Below are positions 27,183 to 35,974 of a DNA stretch of 64,000 nt, piece by piece. The notes under the pieces were generated by a model. It was not told the DNA's origin. It saw only the letters and a list, made by a program, of their open reading frames with translations, and searched no databases. This stretch comes from Luteibacter yeojuensis (GTDB lineage: Bacteria; Pseudomonadota; Gammaproteobacteria; Xanthomonadales; Rhodanobacteraceae). How positions within the stretch are numbered: the stretch's first letter is position 1; each line of letters starts with the position of its first letter. The stretch is taken from NCBI RefSeq assembly GCF_000964085.1, contig NZ_JZRB01000022.1, positions 1 to 64,000 of the forward strand. Direction: 5' to 3'. The position numbers and the translations under genes are program-made.

Positions 27183-27212
27183 GGTCGGACCCCTTCGTGG
27201 CTGGATGGAGCG

Positions 27213-27230
27213 TGTCAAGCACGCTTGACA
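27213..27230. promoter_or_regulatory. Operator-like palindrome, copy 1
   Basis: TGTCAAGC-AC-GCTTGACA: two perfect 8-bp arms. It overlaps the predicted transcription start of the minus-strand operon. Confidence 0.8.
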
Positions 27231-27232
27231 TC

Positions 27233-27261
27233 ATCCTGCGCCGACCGAGGCACCGTGTCAA
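27233..27261 (-). promoter_or_regulatory. Candidate promoter of the hydrolase/exporter operon
   Basis: On the minus strand a perfect TTGACA (27261-27256) lies 17 bp before CAGGAT (27238-27233). The -35 box lies inside operator copy 2, and operator copy 1 covers the expected start site, as in a repressed promoter. The -10 match is weak. Confidence 0.55.
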
Positions 27262-27273
27262 GGGTGCTTTACA
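27256..27273. promoter_or_regulatory. Operator-like palindrome, copy 2 (imperfect)
   Basis: TGTCAAGG-GT-GCTTTACA: same 18-bp layout with two mismatches. It is spaced 43 bp (about four helical turns) from copy 1. Confidence 0.7.
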
Positions 27274-27419
27274 TCGCGGTTTCGTGATCCGCGTCACCTG
27301 GCGCCGGGATCCCGACGCCGCCGGGCGAAACGCGACGCGCCGCGTCAGGGGCCAGCCGATAGCTGCCCTGGCAGCTTCCCCGCAGGGCCAGGCCGACTTT
27401 CCTCCCCAGGCACTCCGGA

Positions 27420-27437
27420 TGTCAAGCGAGCTTGACA
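27420..27437. promoter_or_regulatory. Operator-like palindrome, copy 3
   Basis: TGTCAAGC-GA-GCTTGACA, perfect arms, 164 bp from copy 2 and 147 bp upstream of the pilin gene. It may also influence the plus-strand pilus operon. Apart from these palindromes, nothing else was recognised in the 27183-27583 gap. Confidence 0.75.
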
Positions 27438-27583
27438 AAACACTACCCCGTTTCGGCACCTGTAGGTCGTTCCGGCAGCGGAGCGTGAAATTCACCCGCA
27501 ACGCCCTCGCCGGTATCGATCCTTGCAACGACGGCATTACGTCACGCCCTTCCAGACGGCGGCGGGAGTCCAGGAGACCTCAC

Positions 27584-28090
27584 ATGACCATGTTCCGCAG
27601 CATCGCCTTCACCGCCGCCGCCGCGCTCGCCGTGGCCGCGGGCTCCGCGCACGCCGCCACGGCGACGACGACCTTCAACGTGCGCATCACCATCACCGCG
27701 GCGTGCAACATCACGACCACCGCGCCCACTGACGTGAACTTCGGCTCGCAGCCCTCCACCGCCACGAACGTCGACAACCAGGGCGCGTTGAACGTGAACT
27801 GCACGCCCAGCGCGCCGTACACCATCGCGCTCGACAACGGGCAGAACGGCACCGACGTGAACTCGCGGAAGATGAGCAGCGGCACCTCGCTGGTGCCGTA
27901 CCAGCTCTACCGCGCCGCGACGCGCACCGCCGCCGATGTGTGGGGTAGCACGACGGGTGGCAGCGGCAACGTGTACGCGGGCACCGGCAGCGGCAGCAAC
28001 CAGACCGTGCCTGTGTTTGGCCGCGTGCCGTCCACCAACTTCCCCGCTGGCAGCTATGCCGACGTGATCACCGCGACCATCACATACTGA
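27584..28090 (+). CDS. Spore coat protein U (SCPU) domain pilin
   Basis: A 168-residue secreted protein: signal peptide to about residue 24 (GSAHA), then an immunoglobulin-like SCPU domain with FNVRITITAACNITT, the Cys pair (about residues 40 and 67) and the C-terminal donor-type strand YADVITATITY. It resembles CsuA/B, the major subunit of archaic chaperone-usher pili. It is the first gene of a four-gene pilus operon. GGAG precedes the ATG by about 10 bases. Confidence 0.9.
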   Translation: MTMFRSIAFTAAAALAVAAGSAHAATATTTFNVRITITAACNITTTAPTDVNFGSQPSTATNVDNQGALNVNCTPSAPYTIALDNGQNGTDVNSRKMSSGTSLVPYQLYRAATRTAADVWGSTTGGSGNVYAGTGSGSNQTVPVFGRVPSTNFPAGSYADVITATITY

Positions 28091-28092
28091 CC

Positions 28093-28830
28093 GTGCCACG
28101 ACGCACCGCCCGCCTTGCCGCCCTGGCCATCGCGCTTGCCGCGATGGCCACGGTGCTGCCGGTGGCTTTCGCCAGCGGCCTGCAGGTATCGCCGATCGGC
28201 CTGCACGTGGCCGCGTCAGACCAGGCCGAGGCGTTGTGGCTCACCAACACGGGCAGCGACACGCTGCACGCGCAGGTGCGCGTGTTCCGCTGGACCCAGG
28301 TCGATGGGAAGGACGTGCTCGAGGCCTCGCACGATCTGGTGGTCAGCCCGCCCATGGTCACCATCGCGCCGGGCGACCGCCAGCTGGTGCGTGTCATTCG
28401 CCAGGTGGCGCCGCCCTCGGACGGCAAGGAGGCGGCGTATCGCGTCGTGGTGGACGAGCTGCCCGTCGATGGCGCCGACAAGGGCGGCCTGAAGTTCGTC
28501 CTGCGCTATTCGGTACCCGTCTTCCTCGCGCCGGCGGGCGACCCCACCGTCAGCGCCACACTGCAATCGAACTGGCTCGATACCCCCGACGGCCCGCGGC
28601 TCAGCGTGCATAACACGGGCTCGGGCCACGCACAGGTGGCCGACGTGACCCAAACCGGCGTGGGCGCCAAGGGTGTGCCGCTTGTACCGGGCCTGGTGGG
28701 CTACGTGCTCCCGGGCAGCACCATGGCATGGCCCCTGCCGCCGGATGTGCGTCGCGCCGGCGCCCTACGCGCGAGGATCAACGGTGAGGCGAGCGAGTCG
28801 ACCCTGGTCGTGGACGCGGCTAGCCGCTAG
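28093..28830 (+). CDS. PapD-like periplasmic pilus chaperone
   Basis: A 245-residue protein beginning at a GTG. It has a signal peptide (about residues 1-28), then the two Ig-like domains of a PapD/CsuC-type chaperone. RVFRWTQVDGKDVLE and SPPMVTIAPGDRQLVRVIRQV correspond to the donor-strand G1 region, and AYRVVVDELP is the classical chaperone signature. It would fold and deliver the SCPU subunits to the usher. The stop of the pilin is two bases upstream, and the usher start overlaps its 3' end by 47 bases. Confidence 0.92.
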   Translation: MPRRTARLAALAIALAAMATVLPVAFASGLQVSPIGLHVAASDQAEALWLTNTGSDTLHAQVRVFRWTQVDGKDVLEASHDLVVSPPMVTIAPGDRQLVRVIRQVAPPSDGKEAAYRVVVDELPVDGADKGGLKFVLRYSVPVFLAPAGDPTVSATLQSNWLDTPDGPRLSVHNTGSGHAQVADVTQTGVGAKGVPLVPGLVGYVLPGSTMAWPLPPDVRRAGALRARINGEASESTLVVDAASR

Positions 28831-31132
28831 CGTCTTCGCGCTCAAGGCCGCCACCGTGCACGCGCTGGACCACGCCACCGATGCCATACCGCCACCGACG
28901 GCGGACCCGCGCGTGGCCGTGGCCGGCGAAGACCTCTACCTGGAAGTGGTGCTCAACGGCACCACCACCGAACGGCTGATGCATTTCATTCGCCGCGGCG
29001 AGGCGCTGTGCGCGAACGCCGCCGACCTGCGTGCACTGGGTTTCGTGCTGCCACCAGGCGATGAGATGCGCTGCCTGCTCGACATCGACGGGCTGCGCTA
29101 CAGCTACGACGTGGGCCAGCAACGCGTCACCATCGACATGCCCACGGGCAGGCTCCACCTCCCGCGCCAGGTGCTGAACCAGCCCGAGCGCAAGGCGACG
29201 AAGGCCACCAGCGGCACCGGCCTGCTCCTCAACTATGACGTCTATGCCGCGCATGGTGGCGGCCTCGGCAACATCAGCGGCCTCGCCGAACTGCGCGCCT
29301 TCAGCGAAGACCTGGGCGTGCTGAGCAACACCTCGCTCACGCGCCGCTACCAGTTGCCTGGCAGCGGCTGGACGGGCGATACCGTGCGCCTCGATACGCA
29401 GTGGCGCCTTTCGTTCCCCGACAAGACCATGGTGCTCACCGTCGGCGATACGTTCACCGGCTATACCTCGTGGAGCCGCGCCACGCGCATCGGCGGCATC
29501 GCGCTCGGCACCGACTTCGCGCTGCAGCCGTATCGCGTCACCGCGCCGCTGCCGCAGTTCTTCGGCCAGGCCGCGGCGCCATCGTCGGTGGAGCTCTATG
29601 TCGACGGCATCCGCCAGTACAGCGGCAAGGTACCCGCGGGCCCGTTCCAGCTCACGGCCGTGCCGGGCGTGGACCAGGCCGGGCAGGCGCAAGTGGTGCT
29701 CACCGATGCGCTGGGCCGCAGCAGCACGGTCACCTTCCCGTTTTATGCCGCGCGCCAGCTGCTTCGCCAGGGCCTCGACGACTGGTCGGTGGAACTGGGC
29801 ACCGTGCGCGAGGCATACGGCATCGATTCGTTTGCCTATGGCGACGCGCCCATCGGTAGCGGCACGTGGCGGCGCGGCATCACCGACCGCCTGACCCTGG
29901 AAACCCACGCGGAAGCAGGCGACGGCCGCGGCACGGCAGGTGCCGGCGCCGTGTGGAACCCGTTTGGTGCCGGCGTGCTGAATGCCTCCTACGCGGCATC
30001 GCGCGGTGGCGGCGCGCAGTACGGCGCGGGCTTCTCCTGGAGCGGCCGCTACGTCAATGTTTCCCTGGATTCGCTACGCAGCAATGCGCATTACCGCGAC
30101 GTGGCATCGAACTACGGCTCGCCGCCGCCGCGCGACAGCGACCGCGCGCTTATCGGCTTCAACATCCGCGAATCCAGCTTCGGCGCGAACTACGTGCGCC
30201 TGCGTTACGCGGGCAACCCCGCGTCGCGCTACGTGGGCATGTTCGTGCTGCGCAACCTCGGCCGCGGCGTGGCGGTGAACGCCAGCCTCAACCAGAACCT
30301 CGACGAGCATGCCGACCGGAGCTTCTTCATCGGCATCACATGGGCGCTCGACGAGCGCACGACCTGGACGGCCTCGGCACAACGCGACCGCACCCGCACC
30401 TTCGGCACCATCGACGCCAGCCGCCCCATCGACGGCGATGGCGGCTTCGGCTGGCATGTGCAGGGGCGCAGCGGCGCCGATGGCGGGGGTCTCGGCGAAA
30501 TGGGCTGGCTGGGCAACGACGGCCAGGTCACGGTGGGTGCCAGTTCCATCGGCCCGTCGACGTACACCTATGCCGATGCGAATGGCGCGGTCGTGTGGAT
30601 GGGCGGGCACGTGTTCGCGGCGCGGCGCATCGACGACGCCTTCGCGGTGGTGAGCACGGAAGGCGCCGCCGGCATCCCCGTGCTGCTGGAGAACCGCCGC
30701 ACCGGTGTCACCGACAGCCGTGGCCTGTTGCTCGTCTCTCGCCTCAACGCATGGCAGGACAACCGGCTCGCCATCGACCCCATCGACCTGCCCGCCGACG
30801 AGCGCGTGCAGCGGGTGGATAGTGTGGTGGCGCCGTCCGATCGCTCCGGCGTGATGGTGCACTTCCCGGTGAAACGCGTGCGCGCCGCGCTCGCCATCCT
30901 CGTCGACGAGGCCGGCACGCCGCTCCCCGTGGGCGCGACCGTGGATACCGGCAGTGGCGAACCCGCCATCGTCGGCTACGACGGCCAGGCCTACCTCGAC
31001 AACCTGAAGGGCAGCACCGAGCTCACCGTGACGAAACCCGATGGCACGCGCTGCACGGCCACGCTCACCTACCCCGCCAGCGCGCGCGACCTGCCGCAAT
31101 TGGGCCCGCTGGCCTGCAGGCCATCGCCATGA
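28784..31132 (+). CDS. Outer-membrane usher of an SCPU/Csu-type pilus
   Basis: A 782-residue usher (CsuD/FimD family). The GTG at 28784 is chosen because GAGGA lies 6 bases upstream and a signal peptide (RRASRPWSWTRLAASVFALK...) follows; this makes it overlap the chaperone gene by 47 bases. An N-terminal domain (LYLEVVLNGTTTERL), a beta-barrel with plug (PSSVELYVDGIRQYSGKVPAG), and C-terminal domains (VLVDEAGTPLPVGA, GQAYLDNLKG) are visible. It secretes and assembles subunits delivered by the chaperone. Confidence 0.92.
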   Translation: MRRASRPWSWTRLAASVFALKAATVHALDHATDAIPPPTADPRVAVAGEDLYLEVVLNGTTTERLMHFIRRGEALCANAADLRALGFVLPPGDEMRCLLDIDGLRYSYDVGQQRVTIDMPTGRLHLPRQVLNQPERKATKATSGTGLLLNYDVYAAHGGGLGNISGLAELRAFSEDLGVLSNTSLTRRYQLPGSGWTGDTVRLDTQWRLSFPDKTMVLTVGDTFTGYTSWSRATRIGGIALGTDFALQPYRVTAPLPQFFGQAAAPSSVELYVDGIRQYSGKVPAGPFQLTAVPGVDQAGQAQVVLTDALGRSSTVTFPFYAARQLLRQGLDDWSVELGTVREAYGIDSFAYGDAPIGSGTWRRGITDRLTLETHAEAGDGRGTAGAGAVWNPFGAGVLNASYAASRGGGAQYGAGFSWSGRYVNVSLDSLRSNAHYRDVASNYGSPPPRDSDRALIGFNIRESSFGANYVRLRYAGNPASRYVGMFVLRNLGRGVAVNASLNQNLDEHADRSFFIGITWALDERTTWTASAQRDRTRTFGTIDASRPIDGDGGFGWHVQGRSGADGGGLGEMGWLGNDGQVTVGASSIGPSTYTYADANGAVVWMGGHVFAARRIDDAFAVVSTEGAAGIPVLLENRRTGVTDSRGLLLVSRLNAWQDNRLAIDPIDLPADERVQRVDSVVAPSDRSGVMVHFPVKRVRAALAILVDEAGTPLPVGATVDTGSGEPAIVGYDGQAYLDNLKGSTELTVTKPDGTRCTATLTYPASARDLPQLGPLACRPSP

Positions 31133-32145
31133 GGTGGCTCGCGCTACTGCTGCTGGCCTGCATGGGCATGTTCGCCGCGCCCCGTGCGGAGGCGACGACC
31201 ACGTGCCGCATCACGAGCATCACCAACCTTGCCTTCGGTGCCGTCGACCCGACGGGCTCGTTCGTCGACACCACGGCGACGATCAACATCAGCTGCACCT
31301 ACTCGGGCACGCTGGGCGCCCTGTTCGGCAGCTACATCACCATGTGCGTGGGCGTGGGCCAGGACGATCTCGGCAACCTGGCGCCACGCACCATGGTCGA
31401 CCCGCTCAACGACCGCATGCAGTACCAGGTGTTCAAGGACGCGTCGCGCACCTCGATCTGGGGCGTGCTCAACAACGTCACCTACGCGCCACTCCAGGTC
31501 AGTGGGCAGATACCGATCCTCAGCAACGGCGCGGTGTTCACCGGCAGCGTCACCGCGTATGGGCGCGTGCCCGCCGGGCAGTCGACGCTCTCGCCCGGCG
31601 CGTACACCGGCACGCTGCTTGGCAGCACGGCGGGCACGGCACTGACCTACACCTACAACGAGGCCCTGCTGTCACTGGGCACTTACCCCTCGTCGTGCAC
31701 GGCCACCGGCACCGCCGCCGCGCAGACCATCGCCGGGCCCACCATCACCGCGACGGCGTCAGTGGCGCCGAAATGCACGCTGGCCACGGCCACCGACCTC
31801 AACTTCGGCTCGGTCTCCGGCCTGCTCACCAGCAACACCGACCAGACCTCGCTGGTACGCGTCACCTGCACCAACCGGGCGGCCTACCAGGTGGGCCTCG
31901 ACAACGGCCTCAATGCCAGCGGCAACACCCGGCGCATGGTGGCGGCGGGGCAGTACGTCAGCTACGAGCTCTACACCGATACCCAGCACACCCAGCGCTG
32001 GGGCAACACGCTCAACAGCGATACGCTGGGCGGCACGGGCAGCGGCGCGGAACAGGGGCTTACCGTGTACGGGCGCGTGCCGGCCCAGGCCGCCGCCGCG
32101 GCCGGCAATTACAGCGATACGATCACCATCACGGTCACTTACTGA
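31129..32145 (+). CDS. Two-domain SCPU protein, likely pilus tip adhesin
   Basis: A 338-residue secreted protein with a signal peptide (to about residue 23) and two SCPU domains in tandem. The first (TCRITSITNLAFGAVDP... about 25-185) and the second (KCTLATATDLNFGSVSG... about 200-338) both have the CxI/L...NFGxV strand and an end strand of the NYSDTITITVTY type. Two-domain SCPU proteins at the operon end correspond to CsuE, the tip adhesin of archaic pili. It overlaps the usher stop by 4 bases. Confidence 0.88.
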   Translation: MRWLALLLLACMGMFAAPRAEATTTCRITSITNLAFGAVDPTGSFVDTTATINISCTYSGTLGALFGSYITMCVGVGQDDLGNLAPRTMVDPLNDRMQYQVFKDASRTSIWGVLNNVTYAPLQVSGQIPILSNGAVFTGSVTAYGRVPAGQSTLSPGAYTGTLLGSTAGTALTYTYNEALLSLGTYPSSCTATGTAAAQTIAGPTITATASVAPKCTLATATDLNFGSVSGLLTSNTDQTSLVRVTCTNRAAYQVGLDNGLNASGNTRRMVAAGQYVSYELYTDTQHTQRWGNTLNSDTLGGTGSGAEQGLTVYGRVPAQAAAAAGNYSDTITITVTY

Positions 32146-32231
32146 ACCGCTCCCCGCCGCCAGGGTGGCAACCTTCACCGTCTGGCGGTACCGTCTGCCC
32201 CCGCAGGGTGGGAAAGACACTGAGGATGCCA

Positions 32232-32891
32232 ATGGGCGGGGAACTCCATTTCGCCAAGAACTTCCGTGACCAGAGCCAGCAGCAGGGCACCGGCGCGGGG
32301 TTCCAGTTCGATTTTTACTGCGAAGACTGCAACGACACCTGGCGCTCGCCGTTCGAGCCCTACCGCAGCGCGCAGGCGGCCGGCTGGCTGCAGCGCCTCA
32401 GCGGCGTGGCCAGCGGCTTCCTGGGCAACGTGGGCAGCACGCTCGACGACGCGGCCGACGGCTATGCCCGTGCCGGCTGGGGCACCGCCCGCGACGAGGC
32501 GCTGCGCGATGCCATCGAGAAAGCCAAGGCGCACTTCCACCGTTGCGCCCGCTGCAGCAGCTACGTCTGCGACAAGTGCTGGAACATCGAGCAGGGCCTG
32601 TGCCATCGCTGCGCCCCCAGCATCGAGGCGGAAGTGGCCGAGGCACGCCACGGCGGCCTGGTCGAGAAGGCCCGCGAGGACGCCCGTGCGCAGGGCATGG
32701 AAAACGCGGCGAAGGTGGACGTGAAGGCGCAGAAGCAACTGGCCTGCCCCGCCTGCGGCGCGGCCACCGGCGGCGGCAAGTTCTGCCCGGAGTGCGGCAC
32801 CTCGCTCAACCAGGTACGCACCTGCGCGGGCTGCCAGCACGAGGTGCCACCGGGGTCGAAGTTCTGCCCGGAGTGCGGCAAGGCCGCCTGA
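32232..32891 (+). CDS. Zinc-ribbon protein with multiple CxxC motifs
   Basis: About 219 residues; GAGG lies 6 bases before the ATG at 32232, which is preferred over one at 32226. Cysteine pairs occur throughout: CEDC (about residue 30), CARC...CDKC (about 105-120), CHRC (about 130), and a C-terminal tandem CPACG...CPECG, CAGC...CPECG that forms a double zinc ribbon of the DZANK type. The central region (60-90) is helical. The role is unknown; such proteins often bind nucleic acid or other proteins. It converges with rsgA with no gap. Confidence 0.82.
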   Translation: MGGELHFAKNFRDQSQQQGTGAGFQFDFYCEDCNDTWRSPFEPYRSAQAAGWLQRLSGVASGFLGNVGSTLDDAADGYARAGWGTARDEALRDAIEKAKAHFHRCARCSSYVCDKCWNIEQGLCHRCAPSIEAEVAEARHGGLVEKAREDARAQGMENAAKVDVKAQKQLACPACGAATGGGKFCPECGTSLNQVRTCAGCQHEVPPGSKFCPECGKAA

Positions 32892-33947
32892 TCAGTCGTC
32901 GTCGTGCGACCAGCCGCCCCGGCGCGGCTTGCCGCCGGGTTTCGGCCCGGCCTTGCGGCGCAGGCGGGCCTCCATCGTGGCCGCCTGCTCCTCGCGTTCC
33001 TCGTGCAGCTTGAGGAAGTTGCGCCAGCGCTGCGGCGAGAGCTCGCCCGACGCCAGCGCCGCCTGGATGGCGCAGCCCGGCTCCTTGCCGTGGCCGCAAT
33101 CGGCGAAGCGGCACTGCGCCGCCAGGGCCTCGATATCCGCGAACAGGTCGAGGTTCTCCTCGCCCGTGAGCTTCAGCTCGCGCATGCCTGGCGTATCGAT
33201 GAGGCAACCGCCCGTGGGCAGGCTGAGCAGCGCACGGTGCGTGGTGGTGTGGCGGCCGCGGCTATCGTGGTCGCGCACGGCGCCCGTGGCCATCTTTTCC
33301 TCGCCCAGCAGCGTATTGGTGAGCGTGGACTTGCCCGCGCCCGATGAGCCCACCAGCACCGCGCTCATGCCGGGCCCCAGGTAAGGGGCCAGCAGGCCGA
33401 CGGTGGCCGGGTCCTTGCCATTGATGGCGTGCACCTCGGCCTCGGCCGGCAGGCGCGCGCGCAGCGACGAGACCGCCGCTTCCACGTCCACGCCCGTATC
33501 GGCCTTGCTCAGCAGCACCACCGGGCGGGCGCCCGAGCCCTCCACCAGCGTGAGGTAGCGCTCGATGCGCGAGGGGTTGAAGTCGCCATCGAGGCCCGTG
33601 AGCACCAGCACGTAATCGATGTTGGCGGCAATGACCTGGCGCTCGTAGCGCTCGCCGGCGGCCGCGCGGGTGAGCGTGGAACGGCGCGACAGCACGGCTT
33701 CGATCACCGGGTGGCTGGCATGGCTGAGCAGGACGAAATCGCCGACGGCGGGGCGCAGGGCCGGGTCGAGGCCGCGTTTCAGGAACTGGCCGGCCGGCTG
33801 CGCGTTGAAGGCGGCGGTGCCGTCATGGACCTCGTAGCCCGCGCGGTGCTGCGCCACGACGCGCGCGAGGCGTCGTGGATCGTCGGGCAGGGCGTCGTCG
33901 CGCCAGCCGATGTGACGCAGTCGCGCCAGGCCTTCTGAGTCGGTCAT
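32892..33947 (-). CDS. rsgA: Ribosome small subunit-dependent GTPase RsgA
   Basis: A 351-residue circularly permuted GTPase that assists late 30S maturation. An N-terminal OB domain is followed by the permuted G motifs: VLLSKAD (G4), GSSGAGKSTLTNTLL (G1), DHDSRGRHTTTHR (switch I) and DTPGMRE (G3). A C-terminal zinc finger (CRFADCGHGKEPGC) follows. The start at 33947 gives the standard length. The C-terminus ends in a basic tail (RRKAGPKPGGKPRRGG). Confidence 0.96.
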   Translation of the reverse strand: MTDSEGLARLRHIGWRDDALPDDPRRLARVVAQHRAGYEVHDGTAAFNAQPAGQFLKRGLDPALRPAVGDFVLLSHASHPVIEAVLSRRSTLTRAAAGERYERQVIAANIDYVLVLTGLDGDFNPSRIERYLTLVEGSGARPVVLLSKADTGVDVEAAVSSLRARLPAEAEVHAINGKDPATVGLLAPYLGPGMSAVLVGSSGAGKSTLTNTLLGEEKMATGAVRDHDSRGRHTTTHRALLSLPTGGCLIDTPGMRELKLTGEENLDLFADIEALAAQCRFADCGHGKEPGCAIQAALASGELSPQRWRNFLKLHEEREEQAATMEARLRRKAGPKPGGKPRRGGWSHDDD

Positions 33948-34043
33948 GCCCGCGATTATGCCCGCTCCGGGCCCGAATTCCGCCTCGCCGGGCCATCCGG
34001 ACGCTGCTAGGATCGGGCAGAACCGCAACGGAAGACCCAGAAC

Positions 34044-35288
34044 GTGTCCTCGATCAAGCCCAGCGCGCACCTGGCGGAAGTGCGCTACGAAATCCGTGGC
34101 GCCCTCACCCGGCGCGCCCGCGACATGGAAGCGGCCGGCCAGCCGATCATCAAGCTGAACATCGGCAACCCCGGCCGTTACGGGTTCACCACGCCCACCC
34201 ACCTGCGCGAGGCCATCGCCACCCACCTGGGCGATAGCGAGGCCTACGGCCACGAGCAGGGCCTGGAAGAAGCCCGCGACGCCATCGTCGCCCAGCAGGC
34301 CGCCCGCGGCGCCGTGGGCGTCGACGCCGAGCACGTGTTCATCGGCAACGGCGTCAGCGAACTCATCGATATCTCCCTGCGCGCCCTGCTGCAGCCGGGC
34401 GACGAAGTGCTGCTGCCCAGCCCCGATTACCCGCTGTGGAGCGCCGCCACCATCCTCAACGATGGCAGCCCGCGCTACTACCGCTGCCTGGCCGAGAACG
34501 GCCACCTGCCCGATCCGGACGAGATCGATGCCCTGGTGGGCCCGCGCACGCGCGCCCTCGTGCTCATCAACCCGAACAACCCCACGGGCGCCGTGTACCC
34601 CAGGGCCCTGCTGGAACGCATCGTCGCCGTCGCCCGCAAGCACCACCTGCTGCTGCTGTGCGACGAGATCTACGACGAGATCCTCTACGACGGCACGCCG
34701 TTCCAGCCGCTCGCGGCCGTGGCCGGCGACCACCCCTGCGTCAGCTTCGGCGGCCTGTCGAAAGTGCACCGCGCGTGCGGTTACCGCGTGGGCTGGATGA
34801 GCCTCAGCGGCGCGAAGGCCCGCATCGCGGAGTACCGCGACGCGCTGCAACTGCTCGCCGCCCTGCGCCTGTGCGCCAATGTCACCGCGCAATGGGCCGT
34901 GCGCCCCGCCCTGCTCGACAAGCCCACCATCGGCGAGCTCACCGCGCCCGGCGGCCGCCTGCACGAGGCACGCCGCATCGTGCTCGACCACGTCGCGGCC
35001 AGCCCGTACCTCGACTGCGTATCGCCCGGCGGCGCCATCTACGCGTTCCCGTGGGTGCGCGCCGATGCCATCGCGCACTTCGACGACACCGCGTTCGCGC
35101 TGCGCCTGCTCGAGGAAGAAGGCGTGCTCGTGGTGCCCGGCACCAGCTTCAACCTGCACGCCAGCCGCCACCTGCGCCTCACGCTGCTGCCGGAACCGGC
35201 GCAGCTTGCCGAGGTGTTCACGCGCATGGACCGCGTGCTGGGCCGCATGGCCGCCGAGGACCGCCCGCCCGCCAGCGCCGTCGCCTGA
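34044..35288 (+). CDS. alaA: Pyridoxal-phosphate aminotransferase, AlaA-like
   Basis: A 414-residue fold-type I aminotransferase starting at GTG. VRYEIRGALTRRARDMEAAG and LNIGNPGRYGF are the N-terminal blocks of the glutamate-pyruvate aminotransferase AlaA. The PLP-binding residues are visible: INPNNPTGAVYP, CDEIYDEILYDG and the Schiff-base Lys in FGGLSKVHRACGYRVGW. It transaminates pyruvate to alanine in E. coli. The SGNH hydrolase gene overlaps its stop by one base. Confidence 0.88.
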   Translation: MSSIKPSAHLAEVRYEIRGALTRRARDMEAAGQPIIKLNIGNPGRYGFTTPTHLREAIATHLGDSEAYGHEQGLEEARDAIVAQQAARGAVGVDAEHVFIGNGVSELIDISLRALLQPGDEVLLPSPDYPLWSAATILNDGSPRYYRCLAENGHLPDPDEIDALVGPRTRALVLINPNNPTGAVYPRALLERIVAVARKHHLLLLCDEIYDEILYDGTPFQPLAAVAGDHPCVSFGGLSKVHRACGYRVGWMSLSGAKARIAEYRDALQLLAALRLCANVTAQWAVRPALLDKPTIGELTAPGGRLHEARRIVLDHVAASPYLDCVSPGGAIYAFPWVRADAIAHFDDTAFALRLLEEEGVLVVPGTSFNLHASRHLRLTLLPEPAQLAEVFTRMDRVLGRMAAEDRPPASAVA

Positions 35289-35887
35289 TGCCGGCCATCA
35301 CGTTCCTCGCCCTCGGCGATTCGTACACCATCGGCGAGGGCGTGGCGGAAAACGGCCGCTGGCCCGTGCAGCTCGCCGCGCGCCTGCGCGAGGCACGCTT
35401 CGACGTGCAGCCGCCGCGCATCATCGCCACCACCGGCTGGACCACCGATGAGCTCTCCGCCGCGATGGGCGCGGCCACGTTCGACAAGCGCTACGGCCTC
35501 GTCACGCTGCTCATCGGCGTGAACAACCAGTACCGCGGGCGCTCCGCCGAGGAATACCGTGAGCAGTTCGTGGCATTGCTGAAACGCGCGGGCACACTCG
35601 CAGGGGATGTGCGCCGCGTGGTGGTCGTGTCGATCCCCGATTGGGGCGTCACGCCGTTCGCCGAAGGCCGCGATCGCAAGAAGATCGGCGAAGAGATCGA
35701 TGCGTTCAACGCCATCGCGCGTTACGAATCGCAACGCGCGTTCGCCCGCTGGGTCGACGTGACCGGCATCTCGCGCAAGGCGGCCAACGAAGTCGTCGAC
35801 GACGGCCTGCACCCCTCAGCCGCGCAGTATGCGAAGTGGGTACAAGCGATCCTGCCCCAGGCCGAAGCAGCGATCAAAGAACTCTAG
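35288..35887 (+). CDS. SGNH/GDSL-family hydrolase
   Basis: A 199-residue enzyme with block I LALGDSYTIGEG (nucleophile Ser12), block III LLIGVNNQYRG (Gly/Asn oxyanion) and block V DDGLHPS (Asp and His). No signal peptide is present, so it is cytoplasmic. It is likely an esterase of the TesA-like branch; substrate unknown. It is coupled to alaA by a TGATG overlap. Confidence 0.87.
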   Translation: MPAITFLALGDSYTIGEGVAENGRWPVQLAARLREARFDVQPPRIIATTGWTTDELSAAMGAATFDKRYGLVTLLIGVNNQYRGRSAEEYREQFVALLKRAGTLAGDVRRVVVVSIPDWGVTPFAEGRDRKKIGEEIDAFNAIARYESQRAFARWVDVTGISRKAANEVVDDGLHPSAAQYAKWVQAILPQAEAAIKEL

Positions 35888-35904
35888 ACCCGCCGAAACA
35901 CTTC

Positions 35905-35970
35905 TGTGGGAGCGCGCTTGCGCGCGATAGGCTTGCAGCAAGCCCCATCGCGCGCAAGCGCGCTTCCACA
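35905..35970. repeat. Palindromic repeat between convergent genes (GTGGGAGC type)
   Basis: Arms TGTGGGAGCGCGC / GCGCGCTTCCACA, 66 bp, with one arm mismatch. It lies in the short gap between the SGNH hydrolase stop and the convergent glutaredoxin-fusion stop. Confidence 0.9.
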
Positions 35971-35974
35971 TTGA

